This document shows positions 1 to 6,861 of a stretch of 55,948 nt of DNA, piece after piece. The stretch lies in contig NZ_FZOI01000025.1 of assembly GCF_900188385.1 (NCBI RefSeq), forward strand, positions 1 to 55,948, read 5' to 3'. The notes beneath the pieces were generated by a model. It was not told the origin of the DNA. It made no database searches and saw nothing but the letters and a program-made list of their open reading frames with translations. The position numbers and the translations under genes were made by a program. Each line of letters starts with the position of its first letter. Position 1 is the stretch's first letter. The stretch comes from Azospirillum sp. RU38E (GTDB lineage Bacteria > Pseudomonadota > Alphaproteobacteria > Azospirillales > Azospirillaceae).

Positions 1-62
1 AAATCTTCCGCAAACTGCGTGGTCGCCGCAGGGTAAACACCACGCCACGTAAGCTCCGCCAT
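1..62 (-). CDS. Dihydrodipicolinate synthase family protein, N-terminal fragment
   Basis: Only the first 20 codons lie in the window; the gene continues past the left edge. The ATG at 62 is preceded on the minus strand by a good ribosome site, GGAGG, seven bases away. The peptide starts MAELTWRGVYPAATTQF. A 'WRGV.PA.TTQF' opening is typical of DapA-like lyases/aldolases (TIM barrel, Schiff-base lysine, not visible here). The gene is divergent from a D-amino-acid-dehydrogenase-like gene. In hydroxyproline catabolism a DHDPS-family deaminase acts just after the FAD-dependent D-hydroxyproline dehydrogenase, so that role is inferred. Other members of the family (KDG aldolase, dehydratases) are possible. 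Confidence 0.7.
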   Translation of the reverse strand, partial: MAELTWRGVYPAATTQFAED

Positions 63-75
63 CGTAAATCCTCCG

Positions 76-105
76 TTGAATTGATAATCGTATACAGTAT
101 ATAAT
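76..105 (+). promoter_or_regulatory. Promoter of the oxidoreductase-peptidase unit with overlapping operator palindrome
   Basis: A -35 like TTGAAT (76-81) and a perfect -10 TATAAT (100-105) are separated by 18 bases. The odd palindrome TATACAGTATA (91-101) overlaps the spacer and the -10. GTATAC-type palindromes are common operators of GntR/FadR-family repressors, which often control amino-acid catabolic genes. The regulator itself is not in the window. The site lies between two divergent starts (62 and 131), so it could control both. Confidence 0.55.
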
Positions 106-130
106 GCTATTTGAAAAGGAGTTTGTTGCT

Positions 131-1369
131 ATGCCGCAATTTCTCGTTATTGGTGCAGGCATTCTGGGTTTGTCAACAGCGCTCGCCTTGCAGGATAAAG
201 GCCTGTCGGTGACGCTGCTGGACGACGCGCCGAAGCGACCGCCCGCCTCCTGGGGCAATGCAGGACATATTGCGGTGGAGCAGGTGGAGCCGCTGGCCAG
301 CCCGGCCACGCTGCGCGGCGTGCCGGGGCGCCTGTTGGCCAGCGACGACGCGCTGTCCCTGCCCTTGCGCGACCTGCGGCATTGGCTGCCCTTTGGCATC
401 CGGCTGGCGCTGGCGGCGCGGCCTGCCGCTTATCGGGCCGGAACAAAGGCCCTGAAGGGGCTGGTCACCCAGGCAATGCCGGCCTGGCAGCGGCTGGTGG
501 GCGGGCTGGGCGAGCCCGGCCTGCTGCGGCAGGATGGGCATTATGTGCTGTGGGATACGCCACAAAGTGCCGCCGCCGGGCTGGCCCGCTGGCAGGCCAG
601 CGATACCGGCACCACCGATTTCCGCCCCATCGACCGGGAAGAGACGGCACAATTGCGTGCCCTGCTGGGGCGTGACCCGGCCGGCGGCATCCGTTTCCGG
701 GGCAGCGGCCAGATTGCTAGCCATGACCGGCTGTTCCAGGCCATGCGGGAGAGGCTGCTGGGCCGCGGCGGGCAGATCATCACCGGCAAAGCCACCGCCC
801 TGCCGGTGATGGATGGAAGGGCGGCGGTAAAGCTGGCCGATGGCACGCTGTTGGCGGGTGATGGCATTGTCGTCACCGCCGGGGTGGCCAGCCGCCCGCT
901 GATGGAAAGCCTGGGCCATCGGGTGCCGATGATCGCCGAACGTGGATACCATCTGCACGCACCGCCGGGGGAATGGCCGGCCGACCTGCCGCCCTTGGTG
1001 TTTGAGGATCGGTCGCTGATCGTCACCCGCTTTGCCGATTATCTGCGTTGTTCCAGCTTTGTGGAATTCAGCCACCCAGACAGCCCCGCCGACCCGCAGA
1101 AATGGGAACGGTTGCGTAATCGTGTACGAGAATTGGGCCTGCCCTTCCCCCTGCCGGCGGGCGAATGGCTGGGCAGCCGCCCCACCCTGCCCGATTATCT
1201 GCCTGCCATCGGTCGCAGTGACCGGGCGGGCAATCTGTTCTATGCCTTCGGGCATCAGCATCTAGGCCTGACGCTGGGGCCATTGACGGGGGAATTGATC
1301 GCCGCGCAGGCAACGGGCCAGCGCCCTGCGCTGGATCTTTCGCCCTTAAATCTTGATCGTTTCGGATAA
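131..1369 (+). CDS. FAD-dependent D-amino-acid dehydrogenase-like oxidoreductase
   Basis: This DadA/DAO-family flavoenzyme of 412 residues would oxidise an amino acid or imino acid, passing electrons to the membrane or to oxygen. The N-terminus carries the dinucleotide-binding motif VIGAGILGLSTA followed by a beta-strand ending in an acidic residue (LLDD). The C-terminus has the family's glycine-rich FAD-contact segment (FGHQHLGLTLGPLTGE). I chose ATG 131 because AAAGGAG lies just upstream and the predicted -10 (100-105) excludes an in-frame ATG at 104. It is 12 bases upstream of an M24 peptidase gene and divergent from a DHDPS-family gene, a set that fits D-hydroxyproline or D-proline oxidation. 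The exact substrate cannot be read from the sequence. Confidence 0.8.
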   Translation: MPQFLVIGAGILGLSTALALQDKGLSVTLLDDAPKRPPASWGNAGHIAVEQVEPLASPATLRGVPGRLLASDDALSLPLRDLRHWLPFGIRLALAARPAAYRAGTKALKGLVTQAMPAWQRLVGGLGEPGLLRQDGHYVLWDTPQSAAAGLARWQASDTGTTDFRPIDREETAQLRALLGRDPAGGIRFRGSGQIASHDRLFQAMRERLLGRGGQIITGKATALPVMDGRAAVKLADGTLLAGDGIVVTAGVASRPLMESLGHRVPMIAERGYHLHAPPGEWPADLPPLVFEDRSLIVTRFADYLRCSSFVEFSHPDSPADPQKWERLRNRVRELGLPFPLPAGEWLGSRPTLPDYLPAIGRSDRAGNLFYAFGHQHLGLTLGPLTGELIAAQATGQRPALDLSPLNLDRFG

Positions 1370-1381
1370 GGAATAACCATT

Positions 1382-2581
1382 ATGACAACCGGTATCGGTG
1401 GTTCCACCATCGAAATGGAGCTTTCTGGCCTTGGCCCCTGGGCCGATATCGCCCCCGCCATCACCCCGGCGGAGCGGGAGATGCGGCTGGAAAAGGCCCG
1501 CCAGCTGATGGTGACCATAGGGGCCGACGCATTGCTGGTGGGGGCCGGGGCCAGCCTGCATTATTTCGCCGGCGTGCCCTGGGGCGCCTCGGAACGGCTG
1601 GTGGCCATGCTGCTGACCCGGTCGGGCGACCCACTGCTGTTCGCCCCCACCTTCGAGCTGGGATCGCTGGCGGCCGACACGGCCATTTCCGCCAGCGTGC
1701 GCGATTGGCAGGAACATGAAAGCCCCTACGCGCTGGTGGCCGGTGCGCTGGCGGAACGCGGGGTCGCCACCCTGGCCGTCGACCCCGCGATGGCCTTCAC
1801 CATGGTGGACAGGCTGCGCAAGGCCGCTCCGGGCGTCAACCTGCTGGATGCCACACCGGTGATCGATGGCTGCCGCATGGTGAAATCCGCTGCCGAGTTG
1901 GCGGCCCTGCGTCAGGCCAAACAGATGACGCTGGAGGTGCAGCGCCGGGCCGCCCGCATCCTGCATCCCGGCATCACCGCCACCGAGGTGAAGCGTTTCA
2001 TTGAGCAGGCGCATCGGGCGCTGGGAGCGGCCGGCAACAGTTTCTGCATCGTCCAGTTCGGCCGTTCCACCGCCTTCCCGCACGGGTTGCCGGGGGAAAG
2101 CGTGCTGGTGGAAGGTGATGTGGTGCTGATCGATACCGGCTGTCTGGTCCAGGGCTATCATTCCGACATCACCCGCACCTATGTGTTTGGCGAACCCACG
2201 CACGAACAGCGGCGCATCTGGGCGATTGAGCGCGAGGCCCAGCAGGCCGCCTTTGATGCCGTGCGTCCGGGTGTTCTGTGCGAGGCGGTGGATGAAGCCG
2301 CCCGCCGCGTGCTGGCGGCGCATGGGCTGGGCCCGGATTACCGGCTGCCCGGCCTGCCCCACCGCACCGGCCACGGAATCGGCCTGTCGATTCACGAGGC
2401 CGCCTATCTGGTGCGCGGCGATAAGACACCGCTGGTCCCCGGTATGTGCTTTTCCAACGAACCGATGATCGTGGTGCCCGACCAGTTCGGCATCCGGCTG
2501 GAAGACCATTTCCATGTTACTGAAACCTGTGCGGAATGGTTCACCCAGCCGTCACCGTCCATTGATCGCCCCTTCGGCTGA
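1382..2581 (+). CDS. M24 family metallopeptidase (Xaa-Pro dipeptidase-like)
   Basis: The 399-residue protein has the creatinase N-terminal domain (about 1-160) and the pita-bread catalytic domain (about 170-390). All metal-ligand motifs are visible: the Asp pair in LIDTGCLVQGYHSDITRTY, His in HRTGHGIGLSIHE, Glu in FSNEPMI and Glu in IRLEDHFHVTE. The family cleaves Xaa-Pro bonds (PepQ) or hydrolyses related amides (creatinase, ectoine hydrolase). It follows the oxidoreductase after 12 bases and ends at a strong terminator, so the two form one operon. With the hydroxyproline-like neighbours, release of Pro/Hyp from dipeptides is a reasonable inference. Confidence 0.82.
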   Translation: MTTGIGGSTIEMELSGLGPWADIAPAITPAEREMRLEKARQLMVTIGADALLVGAGASLHYFAGVPWGASERLVAMLLTRSGDPLLFAPTFELGSLAADTAISASVRDWQEHESPYALVAGALAERGVATLAVDPAMAFTMVDRLRKAAPGVNLLDATPVIDGCRMVKSAAELAALRQAKQMTLEVQRRAARILHPGITATEVKRFIEQAHRALGAAGNSFCIVQFGRSTAFPHGLPGESVLVEGDVVLIDTGCLVQGYHSDITRTYVFGEPTHEQRRIWAIEREAQQAAFDAVRPGVLCEAVDEAARRVLAAHGLGPDYRLPGLPHRTGHGIGLSIHEAAYLVRGDKTPLVPGMCFSNEPMIVVPDQFGIRLEDHFHVTETCAEWFTQPSPSIDRPFG

Positions 2582-2589
2582 ACAAAGGC

Positions 2590-2620
2590 AACCCGCCCGT
2601 GCAGGTGCCGGGCGGGTTTT
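2590..2620 (+). terminator. Intrinsic terminator after the M24 peptidase gene
   Basis: A perfect ten-pair stem (AACCCGCCCG 2590-2599 with its complement 2609-2618) has a nine-base loop and runs into TTTT, nine bases after the stop codon. Confidence 0.85.
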
Positions 2621-2697
2621 CCGCAAGATCAGCCCGTTGAAAACAAGCTGATCCCGTTTAAGCAAAAAAATTCATCTACCACCCGTTAAGAGGGTAA

Positions 2698-2750
2698 TTT
2701 ACCAACCAGCGCTCACCGTATAATATTGAAGAGGTAGCCCCGAAGGGCTA
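2698..2750 (+). promoter_or_regulatory. Putative promoter and leader hairpin of the repeat-peptide gene
   Basis: A perfect TATAAT (2719-2724) has a weak -35-like TTTACC at 2698-2703, with a short 15-base spacer. The transcript would have a leader of about 95 bases. Near its start is a compact hairpin, TAGCCC-CGAA-GGGCTA (2735-2750), and just before the ATG at 2826 is GGGGAGGT. The small stable hairpin and strong ribosome site suit an abundantly expressed short message. This is prediction only. Confidence 0.45.
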
Positions 2751-2825
2751 ATCAGAGGGCGGTTGCCGATCCGGCGCCAGGTGAAATTGCAATGCCCGTC
2801 ACTGAGGGCACAGGGGAGGTGTTGT

Positions 2826-3320
2826 ATGATTGGCTATCCGGGTTACCCGCAGACCATTTCCTATCCGCAGACCATCTCGTATCCTCAAGCGGTCTCGTGC
2901 ATTCCCGCCAGCTGCTATTATCCGCAAACGATCAGCCTCGCTCAGCCCGGCACCATCAGCTTCGCTCAGCCCGGCACCATCAGCTTCGCTCAGCCCGGCA
3001 CCATCAGCTTCGCTCAGCCCGGCACCATCAGCTTCGCTCAGCCCGGCACCATCAGCTTCGCTCAGCCCGGCACCATCAGCTTCGCTCAGCCCGGCACCAT
3101 CAGCTTCGCTCAGCCCGGCACCATCAGCTTCGCTCAGCCGGGGACGATCAGCTTCGCTCAGCCGGGGACGATCAGCTTCGCTCAGCCGGGGACGATCAGC
3201 CTCGCTCAGCCCGGTGCAGCGACCGCCGGGGTGACGCAGGGGCCGCTGGCCCCGCCGCAGACGACAGCCGTGGGTAATCCCTGGGTGACGCAAACCACCT
3301 ATTGCCCGCCGGCCGCCTGA
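2826..3320 (+). CDS. Repeat peptide, candidate multi-core RiPP precursor
   Basis: The protein has 164 residues and no family that I recognise. Residues 1-38 hold four looser motifs of the form Y-P-Q-(T/A)-(I/V)-S plus Cys25 and Cys30. Residues 39-126 are eleven copies of AQPGTIS followed by F or L. The tail (127-164) is rich in Thr and Pro with Cys160. Almost every unit offers a Thr and a Ser two residues apart, which a dehydratase could modify. There is no signal peptide or membrane segment. ATG 2826 has a strong ribosome site (GGGGAGG, 2812-2818); an upstream TTG start at 2763 is less likely. It lies just before kinase/HopA1-like, LanC-like and subtilase genes, and a terminator separates it from them, as is common for RiPP precursors. 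Alternatives are a structural or surface repeat protein. Confidence 0.7.
   Translation: MIGYPGYPQTISYPQTISYPQAVSCIPASCYYPQTISLAQPGTISFAQPGTISFAQPGTISFAQPGTISFAQPGTISFAQPGTISFAQPGTISFAQPGTISFAQPGTISFAQPGTISFAQPGTISLAQPGAATAGVTQGPLAPPQTTAVGNPWVTQTTYCPPAA
2940..3203 (+). repeat. Eleven tandem 24-bp repeats inside the candidate precursor gene
   Basis: The units start at 2940 and recur every 24 bases; a degenerate twelfth begins at 3204. Each encodes AQPGTISF (the last has L). Units 1-8 use CCCGGCACC for Pro-Gly-Thr, while units 9-11 use CCGGGGACG, so two blocks were amplified separately while the peptide stayed the same. The unit length is a multiple of three, so copy-number change keeps the frame. 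Confidence 0.95.
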
Positions 3321-3332
3321 TTTGCCCCCCAT

Positions 3333-3367
3333 GGTCCGGGCGGGTATCCTCCCGCCCGGACCTTTTT
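3333..3367 (+). terminator. Strong intrinsic terminator between repeat peptide and modification genes
   Basis: A perfect twelve-pair GC-rich stem (3333-3344 with 3351-3362) has a six-base loop TATCCT and is followed by TTTTT. It lies 12 bases after the stop of the repeat peptide and 24 bases before the next start. It should make the short peptide message the major product and allow only read-through into the enzyme genes, unless these have their own promoter. Confidence 0.88.
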
Positions 3368-3391
3368 CAGTATATCGGCAAGGGCGACCCC

Positions 3392-5542
3392 ATGTTTCTG
3401 CTGGCCAGCGATGTTGCGCCCTTTTTACTGTCGCGTGCCCTGCTGACGGCAGAGGATGTGGTCAGCGACAGGCTGCGGATTCGAGAGGTCAGGCGGCGTA
3501 ACCGCAGCTTCCGCATCTCCGGCATCGAGGGTCCGGGCCTGTTCATCAAGCAGGTGGCCGCAGCGGCCCCCGATCTTGCAGGCTCCATCGGGCGGGAAGC
3601 GGCCTTGCATCAGATGGCGGCGACCTTTCCGGCCCTGTCGGTCCTGCGGGGAACGACGGTGGCGCTGCGTCGGTTTGAGGAGCGCCGCAGCGCGCTGGTC
3701 TTTGACCTGTTCGGCGATGCGGAAACGTTGGATGCACATTATCGTCGCACCCGGCAGACGGACCAGGCGACAATGGCCCTTCTGGGCGCTGCTTTGGCCG
3801 GCATCCATACCCAGGCGGAACCGCTGGCAGCCCATATTGCCGACCAGATTGGCGCGCCCCGGCAGCCGCCTTGGATATTGACCCTGGGCCAACGGGATAT
3901 GCCCCTTCTCGGCCAGGGCGGGGCGCATCTGGTGGCCGCCATCCGGGCCACCCCCACCATGCTGCAGGGGTTGCAGGCGGCCCTGGCAGGATGGCGCCCG
4001 GTCACCCTGGTGCATGGTGATCTGAAATGGGACAATATCCTGGTTCGTGAGGGGGCGGAAAAGATGCCCGACCTGCGGATCGTGGATTGGGAGCTGGCCG
4101 ATCTGGGTGATCCGCTCTGGGATCGGGCAGGTGTGCTGGCCGGGTTTTTCAGCAGCTGGCTGGTGGAGGATGGCGGCTTGCCCTGGATGGCCACCCCCAA
4201 TGCGCCACCACGCCCCCCCCTACCGATACCCCTGCCCCCCTTGCAGTCCATGTGGCCCGCCATGGCCGCCTTCTGGCGGGGGGCCAGCGGTGCCGGCGGG
4301 TCGGATATCTCTGCCCTGCGGCCAGTTCTGCCTTATCTGGGGGCACGACTGCTGCAAAGCGCCCTGGAATCCACCTTCACCTCCCCCACAGTACCCCCGC
4401 TGGCCGCAGAGCTGGTCAATCTTGCCGGGCTGGCCTTCGCCGCACCGGAGCGGTTCCTGGCGGAATTTCTTGATCTCAGCCGGGTCGCAGAGGATGCCCC
4501 GCCACCCCGTCCGGTGGAGGCCAACCCGGCCCCGCCACCGGCACACGGGCCGGCCGACTGGGCCGACCCTTCCCTGGTGGCAGTGGCGGAGGCGGTCCGC
4601 ATCCTGCCGCCCCAGTCGGTGCAGTTGAGCCCGCTGCCGCCGCAACCGGTTTCCGCCCCGCCGGGCCAGGATGTCCGCCCTTCCATGGTGGAGGCACTCT
4701 GGCCGCTGCTTTATCAATATGCCTATACGCGCCGCTGGGATGGCAATCCCGCACCGCCCAAACAGCTGGATCTGACACCCGACAGCACCCTTGTCTCCCG
4801 CCTGTCTGGTGCCAATGCCGGCCATTCGCTGCTGGATCGCGGCTGGCAAATCTATCAGGTGGCACCGGACGGGCGCCTGCATGTGGAGAAAGGTGGCGGC
4901 TATCGGGTTGTCAGTGCCGGACAGGCGGGGCTGCCCCCCGGCTTTCAGCCGCAGCCCGGTACCCTGATCGATCTGCGGATGCCGCACCAGTCGCTGACCG
5001 CCCAGGCAGGTTATTATCATGCCTTCGGTGAAACGCCCGCCAGTGCGTCGGAAGAAGGAGAGCTGGCGCGGCTCTATTTCAATGTCGGGGCGGAGCAGGC
5101 GCCGGCCCTGCTGCATCTGCTGACACTGGGGCTCAACCGCTATTTCATCCCGTTCAGCCTGAAATGCCCTGTCGCCCCCGCCCTGTACGACCGGGTGGAT
5201 ACGCTGGTGCTCTATCCGCCCCGGCGTTATCTGCCGCTGGTGCTGGATGTGCTGGATGAGGCAGTGCCGATGATCGCCCCCCTGCTGCGGCCGGGGGAGC
5301 CACTGTTCACCCGCCGGCTGCTACCGGGACTGGGGGGGGCAGATGATCCCGGAACGGGGGAAAGTTTCGGCCAGTCGCGGTGTCGATTGGTGGCGGCGGG
5401 CATTATTGATGCCTGGTCAGGGGGCGGCACATTGCTGGACTGTATGGGGGCGCGGTTAAGCGGGGCCGGGCTGCGGCTGGAGGCCCCGCATCTGTCGCCC
5501 GGCCTTGCGGATCTTTACCGGCCGTTGCGGGGGGCACCATGA
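3392..5542 (+). CDS. Fusion of APH-like kinase and HopA1-like lyase (candidate lanthipeptide dehydratase)
   Basis: The protein has 716 residues in two parts. Residues 1 to about 365 resemble aminoglycoside/choline phosphotransferases: catalytic loop H208-G-D210-L-K-W-D-N215 and metal site D232-W-E. After a Pro-rich linker (about 365-430), residues about 430-716 resemble the HopA1 effector family (LLYQYAYTRRW, YYHAFGE, RLYFNVG, RYFIPFSLKCP, GESFGQSRC). In class V lanthipeptide and thioamitide clusters, separate APH-like and HopA1-like proteins phosphorylate Ser/Thr and then eliminate phosphate. Here they appear fused. The next gene, LanC-like, overlaps by ATGA. I chose ATG 3392 because it follows the terminator; an in-frame ATG at 3302 lies inside the previous gene. 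The assignment rests on motif recognition, and activity is inferred. Confidence 0.78.
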   Translation: MFLLASDVAPFLLSRALLTAEDVVSDRLRIREVRRRNRSFRISGIEGPGLFIKQVAAAAPDLAGSIGREAALHQMAATFPALSVLRGTTVALRRFEERRSALVFDLFGDAETLDAHYRRTRQTDQATMALLGAALAGIHTQAEPLAAHIADQIGAPRQPPWILTLGQRDMPLLGQGGAHLVAAIRATPTMLQGLQAALAGWRPVTLVHGDLKWDNILVREGAEKMPDLRIVDWELADLGDPLWDRAGVLAGFFSSWLVEDGGLPWMATPNAPPRPPLPIPLPPLQSMWPAMAAFWRGASGAGGSDISALRPVLPYLGARLLQSALESTFTSPTVPPLAAELVNLAGLAFAAPERFLAEFLDLSRVAEDAPPPRPVEANPAPPPAHGPADWADPSLVAVAEAVRILPPQSVQLSPLPPQPVSAPPGQDVRPSMVEALWPLLYQYAYTRRWDGNPAPPKQLDLTPDSTLVSRLSGANAGHSLLDRGWQIYQVAPDGRLHVEKGGGYRVVSAGQAGLPPGFQPQPGTLIDLRMPHQSLTAQAGYYHAFGETPASASEEGELARLYFNVGAEQAPALLHLLTLGLNRYFIPFSLKCPVAPALYDRVDTLVLYPPRRYLPLVLDVLDEAVPMIAPLLRPGEPLFTRRLLPGLGGADDPGTGESFGQSRCRLVAAGIIDAWSGGGTLLDCMGARLSGAGLRLEAPHLSPGLADLYRPLRGAP

Positions 5543-6828
5543 ACCAGATGCTGGCAGCCGCCCCCCTGGTGGAGGGGCGTGACCATTTCCTGCGCTGCGC
5601 CGATGAGATCGGCCGCCGCCTCTGCCGGGATGCGTTGCGCCACGGTGACAATATCAACTGGCTGCGGACGGAACCGGAACAGCGGGAAAACCTGCCCCAG
5701 CTGCTGGTCCGGCCGGTAGGGGCCGATCTTTATCAGGGAACAGCCGGGATTATGCTGTTCCTGGCGCTGTTGCATCAACGCACGGGCGACCGGCTGGTCG
5801 CCCGCACCCTGGATCAAGCACTGGCCGCGGCCACCAAAAGTGCTGGCACAGGCGCAGGGGGATTTTATACCGGCGATGCCGGCATTGGCGCATTGTTCAT
5901 CAGCCTTGGTCTGCTGCAAGGGCGCGAGGGGCTGGTGGAAATGGGGCTGGCGCGGCTGGGACAGGCGGTGAGGTTGCACAAGCCGGCCGCGCTGGACCTA
6001 CTGGGCGGGGCGGCGGGGCTTATACCCTTGTTGCTGACCCTGGCCCGCCACCATGACCGGCCGGATTTCCAAGATCATGCGCTGACACTGGGCGCCACCC
6101 TCCTGGCCGCCGGGCAATCCGGGCCCGACGGTCTCTGCTGGCCCAGCGGAACGGAAGGGCCGGCGCCCAGCGGCTTCGCCCACGGCGGTGCCGGCATGGT
6201 CCCCGCCCTGGCCAGCCTGCACTTGGCCAGCGGGGAAACCCACTGGGCGGAGGCTTTGACAGAGGTGCTGCGTTATCAGCGGGCGCAATTCAATGGTCCG
6301 ATGGGCAATTGGCCGGACTATCGGGATGCCGCCGGCACCCCTTCCCCCCAACCCAGCTTCGGTGCCTCCTGGTGCCATGGCGCGGCGGGAATCGGCCGGT
6401 CACGGCTCTGGCTTCTGGCTGCCGGCGCCCAGGACCCGGTATTGGGGGAGGAGCTGGAGGCTGCCCTGCGGGTCGTCGCCATGGCGATTTCCCAGCCTGC
6501 CGCTTCCGCTCCCGCCGATTTCAGTTATTGCCATGGTCTGGCGGGCATGGCGGATCTGCTGCTGGATGCCGGGCTCTGGCTCGGGCGGCCGGAACTGACG
6601 GCCCTTGCCGCGGCGGCCGGCTATCGCGGCATTGAACGTCATGCGGTCCCGCGCATTCCCTGGCCCTGCGGGCTGCATGGGGTGGGAGAATTGCCGGGAC
6701 TGATGACCGGGTTGGCGGGGATCGGTCATTTCTATCTGCGGCTGCATGATCCGCTGACCACCGGCAGCCTGCTGCTGCCGGACCCTTATCTGGGAACACG
6801 CAATAATACCAGCGGCATGAAATCATGA
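5539..6828 (+). CDS. LanC-like lanthionine cyclase
   Basis: The protein has 429 residues and the repeated helical-barrel GxxG signatures of the LanC family: GFYTGDAGIG, FAHGGAGM, SWCHGAAGIG, YCHGLAGM and GLAGIGHFYL. The three expected zinc ligands are present: Cys279 (in SWCHG), Cys331 and His332 (in YCHG). Their positions nearly match those of nisin cyclase. The family activates Cys thiols for addition to dehydrated Ser/Thr, forming thioether rings. It is translationally coupled (ATGA) to the kinase/HopA1-like gene. The only candidate substrate nearby has three Cys residues, so few rings could form, or the enzyme acts on another peptide. Confidence 0.85.
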   Translation: MNQMLAAAPLVEGRDHFLRCADEIGRRLCRDALRHGDNINWLRTEPEQRENLPQLLVRPVGADLYQGTAGIMLFLALLHQRTGDRLVARTLDQALAAATKSAGTGAGGFYTGDAGIGALFISLGLLQGREGLVEMGLARLGQAVRLHKPAALDLLGGAAGLIPLLLTLARHHDRPDFQDHALTLGATLLAAGQSGPDGLCWPSGTEGPAPSGFAHGGAGMVPALASLHLASGETHWAEALTEVLRYQRAQFNGPMGNWPDYRDAAGTPSPQPSFGASWCHGAAGIGRSRLWLLAAGAQDPVLGEELEAALRVVAMAISQPAASAPADFSYCHGLAGMADLLLDAGLWLGRPELTALAAAAGYRGIERHAVPRIPWPCGLHGVGELPGLMTGLAGIGHFYLRLHDPLTTGSLLLPDPYLGTRNNTSGMKS

Positions 6829-6861
6829 TCGACGGTATAACTTGATGGGAGGAACAACACG

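Noticed and set aside
104-1369. Start of the FAD oxidoreductase at ATG 104
   Set aside because: That ATG overlaps the predicted -10 box and lacks a ribosome site. ATG 131 has AAAGGAG at a normal distance and gives the expected N-terminus.
2940-3203. CRISPR array
   Set aside because: The 24-base units are directly adjacent with no unique spacers, and they encode a constant octapeptide.
2763-3332. Long reading frames in other frames and on the minus strand through the 24-bp repeat
   Set aside because: The repeat length is a multiple of three and lacks stops in several frames, so these frames are open by construction. Only 2826-3320 has a strong ribosome site and a terminator just after its stop.
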